A stretch of 44,419 nt of DNA from Psittacicella hinzii (GTDB taxonomy: Bacteria; Pseudomonadota; Gammaproteobacteria; Enterobacterales; Psittacicellaceae), in contig NZ_NRHC01000048.1 of assembly GCF_003585885.1 (NCBI RefSeq), forward strand, positions 1 through 44,419, in the 5' to 3' direction. Below, one piece after another: positions 7,246-16,100 of this stretch (the stretch's first letter is position 1; each line of letters starts with the position of its first letter). The notes beneath the pieces were generated by a model. The model was not told where the DNA came from. It saw nothing but the letters and a program-made list of their open reading frames with translations, and searched no databases. The position numbers and the translations under genes were made by a program.

Positions 7246-9180
7246 CTGGGTAAATTCTACTTTACTTAAAGCAAAAGTTTCTAATTTATGACAAGATGGA
7301 CAAAGCCAAAATAGCTCGTGGTGTTGGTAACCACATGAACTACAATGATAGCTTGCTACAATTCTCGCATTACGCGTATTCTCATCAAGTTTCGTTAAAA
7401 ACTGCTCAAACTTTTCCGTTTGGTTCTGCGCAACAGCTTGTTGACGATTACCAAATCTTAGTAGTAAAGATAAAAGGTTTGATTTAGTTTGCTTGGTCTC
7501 TGCAACCTCAACCGGAAGCTCAACTAAAAGCTCACTTAAAAGCATAAAAATACGTTCAAGCACAATTGCCTGAGGATTTGCTTTATAACTTTCAAGCAGA
7601 ACTTCAAGACGATCATATAGTTCTGGCTTACTTTCTATACGCGATTCACTTAAAAAAGAAACTAAATTCCCAATAAATTTACGTTCACCCTGTTGGTACA
7701 TTTTCGCTTTTTGCGCTAACTCTGCTTTAAAGTCACGCATTTGCGTGGTCTTTTGCCCTAACACAAGTTCACGAAAAACTTCCGCTGAACTTTTCGCTTG
7801 ATCACGAAATTCATAGCTATGAGCATAAGGAAGAAAATCAAAGTTATCTATAACTTGATCTAAATAAAGATCAAGAATATATTGCCACTTTTCAGGAACT
7901 TCTAAACTTTGTAAGAACTTCGCAAAATCATTACCAAAAGTACGAATATTTGCATAACAATAAGCTATGTTACTAATTACTGCTGGTAACAGCTCAAAAC
8001 GTAAATTTAAAGCTTGTTGATAATCTTCAAGTGCACTTAAATAATCCCCAAGAGCAAAGTGATAATTTGCACGGGTAACATAGACACGCACATTTGTTGG
8101 ATCTAATTCTATAATTCTCTGAAAAGAGAACATAGTACGTCTATGCCCTATATCTAAGTAGCAACTACATAGACGAAATATATAGAAATTACAAAGTTGT
8201 TTTAAATTATTGTTATTTTTTTGTAAGCTGTAAATAGCTTTAGCTACAGCTAAAGCTGGCTTCCAGTCTTGCGTAACTATATAAATTTCTAGCAATAAAT
8301 TTAAGATTTCGCCCTCATACTTTACATTACCAACTTGAGGTAATAAAGTTTCCAAAGCACGAGAGTACATCCCAGCTTTTAAATAACAACGCGCTAAGTT
8401 GATATTAGCGAGAACATGCCCTTGGTTTTTCCAAGTAGGAATAGCTAAGATATGACGAAAAATCTTAATCGCACGGAAGTAATCTCCGCGTTGCATGCAA
8501 ATAACGCCACCAAGCATTTGCATTTCAAGTAAATGCCCAACATCTTCAGCAAGTACCCCATAAGGATGTTGAAGGTCTTTTAAAGAACGAGAAGCTAAAA
8601 TCTTTTCTTCGCTTTCTTCAACAACTTTAGTAGCTCTTTTTTGCGCTTGATTTTGTAGCGCATTTTCTAAAGTTGATACTATTGGGTTATTTAAATTCTG
8701 CCCTTTTAGCTCATTATCAAGAGCTTCAATTGTTGCCTCGATGTTGCTTTGCTCTTCTTGTGGAGCTACAACCTCTTCTTTTTTGCTCACAGGTGTTTGA
8801 GCTATTTGCTCATAAAAGTCATCAATAGCTAAATCAACTTCAGGATAGCTTTCACTGTTAACACGAGTTGAAGCTTCTTTACTCTTACTAAAAATAGTAG
8901 CTTTACCATTTTTATTTAGCTTTTGTACCGGCGGGGCGTTGGCTATTAAGTTACCATCAATAATATATTCGACAGTATCAAGTAAACGATTTACCACCTC
9001 TTGTGACTGTGAGCTATCATCTTTGACTATGGTCTTAACTTCATCAAGGTAAGACTGCTTAGTACGACGTTTTAATAACCAAGCAGAAAAACTCCCTTTA
9101 AAAACATAACCAAGGAAGAAAGAAACAACAGCAATTAAAGGAAGAATAAGAAAGAGAAACTCATACATATCTAATCTCAT
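7228..9180 (-). CDS. lapB: LPS assembly regulator LapB (YciM), enlarged
   Basis: Membrane-anchored TPR protein that in E. coli presents LpxC to FtsH and so limits LPS synthesis. One N-terminal membrane helix (MYEFLFLILPLIAVVSFFLG) aligns with the E. coli start. TPR-like helices run from about 205 to 480 (FRAIKIFRHIL, AGMYSRALETLL, LGDYLSALEDYQQAL). The C-terminus has the rubredoxin-like metal site CSSCGY...CPSCHK near 620-640. At 650 aa it is ~260 longer than E. coli LapB: an acidic, Gln-rich linker (~60-200) separates the anchor from the TPRs and there is extra sequence before the metal site. An ATG at 9168 is an alternative start. It lies 26 bases after lapA. Confidence 0.92.
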   Translation of the reverse strand: MRLDMYEFLFLILPLIAVVSFFLGYVFKGSFSAWLLKRRTKQSYLDEVKTIVKDDSSQSQEVVNRLLDTVEYIIDGNLIANAPPVQKLNKNGKATIFSKSKEASTRVNSESYPEVDLAIDDFYEQIAQTPVSKKEEVVAPQEEQSNIEATIEALDNELKGQNLNNPIVSTLENALQNQAQKRATKVVEESEEKILASRSLKDLQHPYGVLAEDVGHLLEMQMLGGVICMQRGDYFRAIKIFRHILAIPTWKNQGHVLANINLARCYLKAGMYSRALETLLPQVGNVKYEGEILNLLLEIYIVTQDWKPALAVAKAIYSLQKNNNNLKQLCNFYIFRLCSCYLDIGHRRTMFSFQRIIELDPTNVRVYVTRANYHFALGDYLSALEDYQQALNLRFELLPAVISNIAYCYANIRTFGNDFAKFLQSLEVPEKWQYILDLYLDQVIDNFDFLPYAHSYEFRDQAKSSAEVFRELVLGQKTTQMRDFKAELAQKAKMYQQGERKFIGNLVSFLSESRIESKPELYDRLEVLLESYKANPQAIVLERIFMLLSELLVELPVEVAETKQTKSNLLSLLLRFGNRQQAVAQNQTEKFEQFLTKLDENTRNARIVASYHCSSCGYQHHELFWLCPSCHKLETFALSKVEFTQKKPLD

Positions 9181-9206
9181 TTCAAGAAAACCCTAGTTAA
9201 ATATAA

Positions 9207-9527
9207 CTAGGGGTGAGTTTTAGCATCTAGTTTGTAAGATTCTAAAGCTAATTCTAATTTTTGTACTTTCTTCTCTAAAGCGTGCGCTTTGTTGTTTGCT
9301 AACACCACTCTAGTTTTGAGAACTAAATATAGTAGGAATAAAACTACAAGTGCAAGAACAAAGCCAAAGATAAAAGCCATACCGAGAATGAAAGATAAAG
9401 CGCCATCAAATTCCCCTAAAAGGAAATTTACATGCACCACTTGATCATTGGCAGAAGTAAAAATAAAAACTAATACCAATAAAGCTACCAAAAATAAAAG
9501 ATAGCACAGATAACGGATTAATTTCAT
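9207..9527 (-). CDS. lapA: LPS assembly protein LapA (YciS)
   Basis: Small inner-membrane protein that partners LapB in control of lipopolysaccharide synthesis. The 106-aa product has two membrane segments (about 5-27 and 40-68), the conserved ANDQVVHVNFLLGEF between them, and a C-terminal coiled coil (ALEKKVQKLELALESYK), the same plan as E. coli LapA. The lapA-lapB order is conserved. No strong Shine-Dalgarno is visible; TATAAA/TATAAC words about 20 bases upstream on the minus strand could be its -10 box. Confidence 0.92.
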   Translation of the reverse strand: MKLIRYLCYLLFLVALLVLVFIFTSANDQVVHVNFLLGEFDGALSFILGMAFIFGFVLALVVLFLLYLVLKTRVVLANNKAHALEKKVQKLELALESYKLDAKTHP

Positions 9528-9575
9528 AATTTTAATAAGACAAACTGTTTATAGTTATATTTTAACATAAAGATC

Positions 9576-9616
9576 ATGAAAAAAAGCAACGAGTCCGGCT
9601 CATTGCTTTTTTTCAT
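9576..9616 (-). terminator. Terminator downstream of dld
   Basis: An 18-bp imperfect stem, ATGAAAAAAAGCAA-C-GAG / CTC-A-TTGCTTTTTTTCAT, loop TCCGG, one mismatch. It has T-runs on both strands and lies between dld and the lapA promoter region, about 150 bases past the dld stop. Confidence 0.75.
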
Positions 9617-9766
9617 CTTCCTTAAGCTTTAGCTTTATTTAAAATTTTAATAAAAATAAACTTAAGGCAATGTAGTACTCGGAAGATCAATCCAACCAAG
9701 GCAAGTAAATTCAACTAAGAGCAAAAATTAACTCAACTAAGGAGGATAAAACCAACTTAAGCTAGC

Positions 9767-11524
9767 TTAAGCCTTGTCAGCCTCTGCTTGGCATGAACAT
9801 GAACAAGGTGTATCTGCCCAGTTTTTGTTTTTTGAAAGTTTACCAACTCCAGGATTAAACTGATTCGTTGGATCTAGAGTACGATAGTGTTTTTCAAGCG
9901 CAGGTTGCGCATGATATAAGTGTCCAACATTGTGTTCTGCAGGATACTGCGCCCCACGAGCACGATAAAACTCTAAGATTTTCTCTTTTAACTCTTCCAC
10001 TGAGTATGGTGACGATTTTTTCACAAGATAATCTAAGTGGAACACATGACATAAGAAGTGACCACAAGAATTCACGTGCGTTAAGTGCTGACTAATTTCT
10101 TCAGGAAGAGGATCTGCCCAATTATCATCATTACGACGTAACGCAATATCTAGGGCAATCATACCTTTAGTTTCATTCTTAAGCACATGCATCGAACGAG
10201 CTAAAGAACCTCCGACAGCAAAGCGAAGAAGCAATGCTTTTTTCGCCTCTTTTGGAGTAGACGCAAAGTAGTCACCAGTTGAATGCTCTGCAAAATACTC
10301 TTTTAGGTATTTGTCAGTTTGTTCTATTAAGTCACCGCTTGTTGTTAAGATTAAGTAATGTTTAAATTTCTTACGATAATCTAATAAGCTTTGTGGCAAT
10401 AAGTTAGGTAAGCAATCAGAGTAGAATTGCATTACTGTTTCTGACGATGGTAAGAAAGGTAAGCGACCTAACTTACGATCATATGCGTCTTTTAAAGCAT
10501 ATAAACGTGGTAAGTGTTTAGTACCAAACTTATCTAGTACCCAGAAAGTATCTTTACCATATTTTACCGCGTCATCAAAAGATGAAGCACTCATGTACTC
10601 ACCTTGCATAGGTAAGCCGTCAAACTTAGTTAGCACTGTACGACGGATTTCATTTAAATCTTGCGGATCATTGGTACCGATAAAGAAAAGCTGTTGACGT
10701 TTTGCTTTGGCAAAGGTATCAACACGCACCGCAAATACAGCTAAGTGACCTGCTGAACCTGAAGCTTCTTTTAAACGCTCTGGATCAGAGTTAAAACGAG
10801 ATGGCGTATCTGCGTCAACTTGTACAACTTTATCTTTATAGTCTCGTGAAGAAGCTAATTTACCTTCAGGATCACTAACTGCTTCTTTAGAGTAATCACC
10901 TTTTTCTAAACGCTCTAATTGCTCTTCAGGTGTACCTTCACCTAAATCTATGCCTAGATTGTTAACAAACTCTAGCTCACCTTGCTCATTAACACGAGCG
11001 TAACAAGCTAGTTCGGTGTAAGCTGGTCCACGTTGTACTAACGTACCACCCGAGTTATTACAAATTCCCCCAACTACAGAGGCGCCGATGCATGATGAAC
11101 CGATAACTGAATGAGGTTCACGATTAATTAAAGCTAACTTTTCTTCTAAGCGATATAGAGTTGAACCAGCTAAACAAACTGCTTGTGGCTCATCTGTATC
11201 TTCTTTAATTAATTTAATACCATCAATTCTTAAAGTATTGATGATAACAATTGGACGATCGTAATCATTACCCCAAGGAGTAGAACCTCCAGTTACGCCT
11301 GTGTTTTGTGCTTGGTTTAAAACAATTACATCATTTTCCACACAAAGTTTTACTACTTTATAGTATTCAACTAAAGTTCCTGGTCTTACTACCGCAAGGG
11401 CATCACCAGAACCAAAGAAAAAACCAGTGCGATAACGTTTAGTTGCATTGGCATCAGTTAGAAGATATTTACTTCCAACGACATCAGACAAACTCTTTAA
11501 AAAATCTTTGTAGCTTTGTGTCAT
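9767..11524 (-). CDS. dld: Quinone-dependent D-lactate dehydrogenase
   Basis: Peripheral membrane FAD enzyme that oxidises D-lactate to pyruvate and passes electrons to the quinone pool. Nearly all of the 585 aa parallel E. coli Dld: GDALAVVRPGTL, the FAD-binding stretch PHSVIGSSCIGASVVGGICNNSGG near 137-160, DTPSRFNSDPERL, IGTNDPQDLNEIRR, ALDIALRRND, GAQYPAEHNVGHLYHA and DPTNQFNPGVGK. The tail departs from the family: after KNKNWADTP it ends CSCSCQAEADKA, a Cys-rich extension not in E. coli Dld. AGGGA precedes the ATG by about 9 bases. It forms its own unit, and an inverted repeat at 11568-11585 could be an operator. Confidence 0.97.
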   Translation of the reverse strand: MTQSYKDFLKSLSDVVGSKYLLTDANATKRYRTGFFFGSGDALAVVRPGTLVEYYKVVKLCVENDVIVLNQAQNTGVTGGSTPWGNDYDRPIVIINTLRIDGIKLIKEDTDEPQAVCLAGSTLYRLEEKLALINREPHSVIGSSCIGASVVGGICNNSGGTLVQRGPAYTELACYARVNEQGELEFVNNLGIDLGEGTPEEQLERLEKGDYSKEAVSDPEGKLASSRDYKDKVVQVDADTPSRFNSDPERLKEASGSAGHLAVFAVRVDTFAKAKRQQLFFIGTNDPQDLNEIRRTVLTKFDGLPMQGEYMSASSFDDAVKYGKDTFWVLDKFGTKHLPRLYALKDAYDRKLGRLPFLPSSETVMQFYSDCLPNLLPQSLLDYRKKFKHYLILTTSGDLIEQTDKYLKEYFAEHSTGDYFASTPKEAKKALLLRFAVGGSLARSMHVLKNETKGMIALDIALRRNDDNWADPLPEEISQHLTHVNSCGHFLCHVFHLDYLVKKSSPYSVEELKEKILEFYRARGAQYPAEHNVGHLYHAQPALEKHYRTLDPTNQFNPGVGKLSKNKNWADTPCSCSCQAEADKA

Positions 11525-11567
11525 GAATAGCCGTCCCTAAGAATGTAAGTTTACCTCTTAACTACAA

Positions 11568-11585
11568 CTTGAGTTATCCCTCAAG
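11568..11585. promoter_or_regulatory. Inverted repeat upstream of dld, possible operator
   Basis: CTTGAG-TTATCC-CTCAAG, a perfect 6-bp inverted repeat centred about 52 bases before the dld start. A second short palindrome, AAGAGG-AG-CCTCTT, follows at 11602-11615. Spacing and symmetry suit a dimeric repressor, but I recognise no specific regulator. Confidence 0.3.
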
Positions 11586-12029
11586 ATTGTCGTCGAAATA
11601 AAAGAGGAGCCTCTTAATCAGTTACTAATTATCTTGCAAAGCCTTTTAAAAAAGCCTTACAAAACATAAAAAACTTCGAATATTGATAAAAATAAGTATT
11701 CACCTAACTAAAAAGTTGTAGTTATCTTTATGACGAGAGAATATTTCTCACTTCATAATGCTTCATAATGATTTTCGTAACACTTTACTAATACTTTCGC
11801 AATACTTTACTAATGATTTGGTAATTATTTCATTATGCTAGCTAACAAATTTTAGAGAGACTTTAGCATTACTAAATTAATAATATTAAAGTTATTTTTA
11901 CTAGGTTTAACCATAGGATAACATAAAAAACTGGGCATAGATAAAAATAAAATAATTTTTTCTGTCACTCTACCAATCTAGAGTATCTCTCTTAAACTTT
12001 GTGCATTACCTAGAGATAATCTTTAATTA

Positions 12030-12106
12030 AACAATGAACAATGAACAATGAACAATGAACAATGAACAATGAACAATGAACAATGAGCTGTGAGCTGTGA
12101 GCTGTG
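12030..12106. repeat. Heptanucleotide tandem repeat, 8 x AACAATG then 3 x AGCTGTG
   Basis: Eight exact copies of AACAATG (12030-12085) run without a break into three exact copies of AGCTGTG (12086-12106), followed by a partial AGCAATA. Both units have seven bases and stay in register. Every reading frame meets TGA once per three units on the plus strand, so the array is not coding. It lies about 310 bases upstream of oppA. Confidence 0.97.
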
Positions 12107-12417
12107 AGCAATAAGGTTATCTCTTCCCTAAATAATGATTTTTCATTTTATCTCGCACTTAGAAGACTACACTTAGTGGGAATAACTTATCCAAACTTCT
12201 CATTAAACTTAAAACAAGTTTGCCGATCCTTATTTGCCAACTTGAAAAATTTCCCATGTTATTCAGCTATTTTTAACGCTAAAATGTGATCTTCCTCTCA
12301 TTTTGCAGTAAAGTATTGCTTATTTTGTTAAAAGTATATTAAACTAGAAGTAATATTTTAATTTTTTTACAGATTAGTATTTGATTTCTTTTTGACAGCT
12401 TTAAGGAATTTAGTTAT

Positions 12418-14058
12418 ATGAATAAATTTACAAAATTAGCTTTAAGCTTATCTCTCACAAGTGTTTTGGCATTCTCAGCAGTTAGCCACGCAGCTCCTCC
12501 TGCTGACGTTAAATTAGCAGCTGAACAAAAAATTAACATTAACTTAGGTTCTTTCCCTGATACATTAGATCCAGGTAAATTCTCAGATGGTACTTCAGCA
12601 GCAGTTGCTCGTGCAATTTTCGATACTCTGTATCGTCAAGGGCCAAATGGTGACTATATTCCTGTAGCTGCAGAAAGAGCAGTAGTTTCTGATGACGGTT
12701 TAACTTGGACTTTCTACTTACGTAAAGAAGCTAAATGGTCTGATGGCAAACCAGTAACTGCGCACGATTTCGTTTACTCTTGGCAACGTTTATCAGATCC
12801 TAGCACAGGTTCTTCTTATGGTAACTACTTAGCACACAATGCTAATGTGGTAAATGCAGAAGAAGTTTCAGTGGGTAAATTACCTCCATCTGCTTTAGGG
12901 GTAAAAGCTGTTGATGATTACACTTTTGAAGTGAAATTAACACAACCTACACCTTGGTTAACGCAAGTAGTATCTTATGGGGTGTTAGCTCCAGTTCGTA
13001 AAGACTTAATTGAAAAACACGGTGATGCTTGGGTTCGACCAGGTAACATCGTAAGTAACGGTCCTTACCAATTAGTACGCTATGCAGTAAATGATGAAAT
13101 CACACTGAAAAAAGTAGATACTTACTGGGACGCAGCTAATGCTACTTTAACAGACATTCGCTTTGTTTTCATCAAAGACCCTAACACTTCATACTATCAA
13201 TATGTGTCTGGTGAACTTCTATTTACAGGTATCCCTCCACAATTAAAAGAACAAATCTTAAAAGAGAGACCTGAAGAAGTACGTCAATCACCTGCTCTTC
13301 TAGCTGGTTACTTAGATTTCCAACACAGCTATGAACCATTTAAAAATCCTAAAGTTCGTCGTGCAATCGCTTTATTAACAGATAACAAATTTATCGTTGA
13401 GCGTATCTACACAGCTGGTACACCAACTTCTATCTTCGTACCTACTTATGTACAAGACGGACAGTTATCTACTCAAGCAGATTATTGGGATAGAAGTTTA
13501 GAAGAAAGAAGAAAAGAAGCAGTTAAACTTCTAACAGAAGCAGGTTTCTCTAAGAGCAACCCTCTAAAAATTGAATTAACTTACTATTCAGGTAAAACTA
13601 TCCAAAGAGCATTCGTTGCTTTACAAAGTCAATGGGATAAAGGTTCAGGCGGTTTAGTTAAACTAACTGGTGACCAAACTGAATGGAAAACTTACCTAGA
13701 TAAGATCAAAAATAAAGACTACCAAGTACGTATGTCTGGTTGGGGAGCTGACTATGATCAGGCTTCTACTTTCTACAATATCTACTTATGTGCAAACTCT
13801 GCAAACTACTCAAGTTTCTGTAGCAAAGATTATGATGATCTTGTAAACCGTGCAAACTCTGAAGTAGACGCAACTAAACGTGCTGAGCTATATGCACAAG
13901 CTAATAAGTATTTACAAGACAACCAAGTTAACGTACCATTCAACTGGGGATTATTATATGCTTTAGTATCTCCAGCATTAGGTGGTTATAACGAGAAAAA
14001 TGACGAACGTTACTACCGTGATTACTACATCATTGCTGATAAAGCAACTAAAAAGTAA
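12418..14058 (+). CDS. oppA: Periplasmic oligopeptide-binding protein OppA
   Basis: Extracytoplasmic solute-binding protein (SBP_bac_5 family) delivering peptides to an Opp-type ABC transporter. A signal peptide of about 25 residues (cleavage near VSHA/APPA) precedes the mature protein. Family landmarks in order: SFPDTLDP, LTWTFYLRKEAKWSDG, PVTAHDFVYSWQRL, LGVKAVDDYTFEV, PGNIVSNGPYQL, YWD, EWKTYLD and GWGADYDQASTF, all parallel to E. coli OppA. The length (546) is normal. No oppBCDF follows: the gene is closed by a hairpin at 14128-14160, so it must serve permease genes elsewhere or be an additional binding protein (MppA-like). Confidence 0.95.
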   Translation: MNKFTKLALSLSLTSVLAFSAVSHAAPPADVKLAAEQKININLGSFPDTLDPGKFSDGTSAAVARAIFDTLYRQGPNGDYIPVAAERAVVSDDGLTWTFYLRKEAKWSDGKPVTAHDFVYSWQRLSDPSTGSSYGNYLAHNANVVNAEEVSVGKLPPSALGVKAVDDYTFEVKLTQPTPWLTQVVSYGVLAPVRKDLIEKHGDAWVRPGNIVSNGPYQLVRYAVNDEITLKKVDTYWDAANATLTDIRFVFIKDPNTSYYQYVSGELLFTGIPPQLKEQILKERPEEVRQSPALLAGYLDFQHSYEPFKNPKVRRAIALLTDNKFIVERIYTAGTPTSIFVPTYVQDGQLSTQADYWDRSLEERRKEAVKLLTEAGFSKSNPLKIELTYYSGKTIQRAFVALQSQWDKGSGGLVKLTGDQTEWKTYLDKIKNKDYQVRMSGWGADYDQASTFYNIYLCANSANYSSFCSKDYDDLVNRANSEVDATKRAELYAQANKYLQDNQVNVPFNWGLLYALVSPALGGYNEKNDERYYRDYYIIADKATKK

Positions 14059-14127
14059 TTAATCGTAACTAAAGTTAATAATTTGCTAGTTTAAATTATG
14101 CACTTAAACAGCTAATTGCTTTAAGAT

Positions 14128-14160
14128 GAAGAGGTAAATCTTTTTAAGGTTTACCTCTTC
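14128..14160 (+). terminator. oppA terminator
   Basis: Perfect 11-bp stem GAAGAGGTAAA / TTTACCTCTTC, 11-base loop, followed by ACATTTTTATTT. Confidence 0.8.
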
Positions 14161-14415
14161 ACATTTTTATTTCCAGTTAACTCATTAGTCAAGCGAAACT
14201 TAACTTAAAACCTACTCCAAACTTCTATGGAGAAAGCGAATAAAGAACGCAAGTATTCATTTCTGTATTCTGTATTGGGTTTTCGGCATTCTAATCTACC
14301 TCTAAAGCTTCAGCCTCATTTGTGTAACTACAACCTCATATTCCTGCGCTAAACAACTTTTACCCTAGACAAAGCCCCAATTTTTTAGCTCAAAAAACTT
14401 TTTCAAAAATTTTTC

Positions 14416-14443
14416 TTTACAATCAAATTATTTTCTGTATAAT
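14416..14443 (+). promoter_or_regulatory. uraA promoter
   Basis: TTTACA, a 16-base spacer, then a perfect TATAAT. Transcription would begin near 14450, so the upstream TTG at 14453 cannot be a useful start and the ATG at 14483 is preferred. Confidence 0.75.
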
Positions 14444-14482
14444 ATTGACAATTTGCGTCTAATACAAAGAAGAATAATTATC

Positions 14483-15877
14483 ATGACAACAAAAGAAAAA
14501 GTATCCTTAGGTCAAGAACCTATTTACGACATAAAAAATCTTTCATTTGGGAAAAAATTTCTTCTAGGCTTGCAACATACATTTGCAATGTTTGGAGCAA
14601 CTGTTTTAGTTCCTATCTTAACTGGGTTAGATGTTTCTACAACTCTATTAATGATGGGTATCGGTACTCTTATTTTCCACTTAATCACACGTGGACAAGT
14701 TCCTATCTTCTTAGGCTCATCTTTTGCTTTCCTAGCTGGTTATGCCGCAGTTGCACCTAATAAAGATCCAGCAAGTTTATCTATGGCTCTTGGTGGTGTA
14801 TTTGTTGCTGGTATTATCTACGCAATTTTCGCCGTTCTAATTTACGTTTTTGGTATTAAACGTATCATTCGTTTCTTCCCTCCAGTTGTAACAGGTCCAA
14901 TGGTTATCTGTATCGGTTTAACCTTAGCACCTGTAGCTATTAACATGTCAAGCACTAACTGGGCTTTAGCTTTATTAGCTATTGCTATTATCGTTGTTAC
15001 CACTATTTGGGGTCGTGGCATGATGAAAATCATTCCATTACTATTAGGTATCTTCGGTTCTTACTTAGTTGCTTTAGCATTTGGTTTAGTAGACAAATCT
15101 CACTTTAGTGATTTAAAAGCATTCCACTTACCTCTTCACACTGAATATTTTGCGACATTTAATCTTTCTGCAATTATCACTATTGTCCCTATTGTTCTTG
15201 CAACAACTATGGAACACATTGGTGACGTTTCTGCAGTATCTGCAACAACAAATCGCAACTATATCGTAAAACCAGGTTTACACCGTACTTTATTTGGTGA
15301 CGCTGCTGCAACTATGGTAGGTTCATACTTTGGTGGTCCAGCATGTACTACTTATGGTGAAAATACTGGGGTATTAGCTCTAACTAAAGTTTACGATCCT
15401 CGTGTAACGCGTTACGCTGCTATGTTTGCAATCGTATTTGCATTCGTACCATTTATTTCAGACGTAATTAACTCTATTCCTACAGCAATTATCGGTGGGG
15501 TGTCATTAGTTCTTTACGGTATGATCTCTGCAATCGGTGCGCGTAACATTGTAGAAAACAAAGTGGACTTAACTAAATCTCGTAACTTAATCATTGCTTC
15601 AATGATCTTAGTAACAGGTCTAGGTTTTGCAAACAACCCGCTAGTGTTTAACGTAGGTAGCACAACAATTACTTTATCAGGCTTAGCAATTGCTGCTATC
15701 TCTGGTATCTTATTAAATGCAATTTTACCAGGTAATGATTACCACTTTAGCGTACAACAACCACAAGAGTATGGTAAAGCTTTATCATTATCAGGTTCTG
15801 ACTCAACTTACGAAGGTTTAAATCCTGAACAAGTTGACCAAGAAGATACAGATCCAAGTATCCAAGTTTCAAAATAA
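14483..15877 (+). CDS. uraA: Uracil permease UraA (NCS2 family)
   Basis: Proton-coupled uracil importer in the inner membrane. The 464-aa protein has about 14 hydrophobic segments and NCS2 landmarks: QHTFAMFGATVLVPILTGL in segment 1, FLGSSFAFLAG, the substrate-site helix ATTMEHIGDVSAVSA and GPACTTYGENTGVLALTKVYDPRV. The glutamates of TMEHIGD and YGENTG correspond to the Glu241 and Glu290 uracil-binding residues of E. coli UraA. It stands alone (no upp next to it), between its own promoter and a bidirectional terminator. A start at 14453 (TTG) is possible in frame but lies at the transcription start. Confidence 0.93.
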   Translation: MTTKEKVSLGQEPIYDIKNLSFGKKFLLGLQHTFAMFGATVLVPILTGLDVSTTLLMMGIGTLIFHLITRGQVPIFLGSSFAFLAGYAAVAPNKDPASLSMALGGVFVAGIIYAIFAVLIYVFGIKRIIRFFPPVVTGPMVICIGLTLAPVAINMSSTNWALALLAIAIIVVTTIWGRGMMKIIPLLLGIFGSYLVALAFGLVDKSHFSDLKAFHLPLHTEYFATFNLSAIITIVPIVLATTMEHIGDVSAVSATTNRNYIVKPGLHRTLFGDAAATMVGSYFGGPACTTYGENTGVLALTKVYDPRVTRYAAMFAIVFAFVPFISDVINSIPTAIIGGVSLVLYGMISAIGARNIVENKVDLTKSRNLIIASMILVTGLGFANNPLVFNVGSTTITLSGLAIAAISGILLNAILPGNDYHFSVQQPQEYGKALSLSGSDSTYEGLNPEQVDQEDTDPSIQVSK

Positions 15878-16006
15878 TCTTAAGATTGAAAACTCCTTTA
15901 CTTGCGCCAAGAAATCAGAGCTTTGGCAAAAGTCTTGCAGTTCCCAGTCTCGGACTGAGATAAAACAAAACTGAAAGCTATGGAGAAAATCAATTTAGGA
16001 TTGACA

Positions 16007-16047
16007 AAAAATAAAGGTGATTTGCTATGCAAATCACCTTTATTTTT
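16007..16047. terminator. Bidirectional terminator between uraA and trhP
   Basis: A perfect 19-bp stem (core AAAGGTGATTTGC/GCAAATCACCTTT) with a 3-base loop and A/T runs on both sides, between convergent genes. Confidence 0.85.
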
Positions 16048-16100
16048 ATGTATTTTCTATGTATTCCTATGTAGTTTTTTTGCAATTAACTACCTAGTTA

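Larger units (their letters stand above)
11525..12417. other. Long intergenic region between divergent dld and oppA
   Basis: About 890 bases without a credible gene. It contains the inverted repeats near dld, a tandem CTTCATAATG pair (11751-11770), two copies of ACTTTACTAAT (about 11782-11815), and the heptanucleotide array at 12030-12106. The last 120 bases are AT-rich and should hold the oppA promoter, though no clean -35/-10 pair stands out. AAGGAA about 9 bases before the oppA ATG is its ribosome-binding site. Confidence 0.6.
14059..14482. other. oppA-uraA intergenic region
   Basis: Contains the oppA terminator (14128-14160) and the uraA promoter (14416-14443). The middle 250 bases show no open frame or recognisable structure. 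Confidence 0.6.

Noticed and set aside
12104..12289. 61-codon frame starting at the end of the heptad array
   Set aside because: GTG start inside the repeat, no Shine-Dalgarno, no recognisable product; the repeat itself contains stops in every frame, so phase-variable translation is not supported.
14453..14482. N-terminal extension of UraA from the TTG at 14453
   Set aside because: It would start at the predicted transcription start site and adds a basic peptide absent from the family; the ATG at 14483 fits better.
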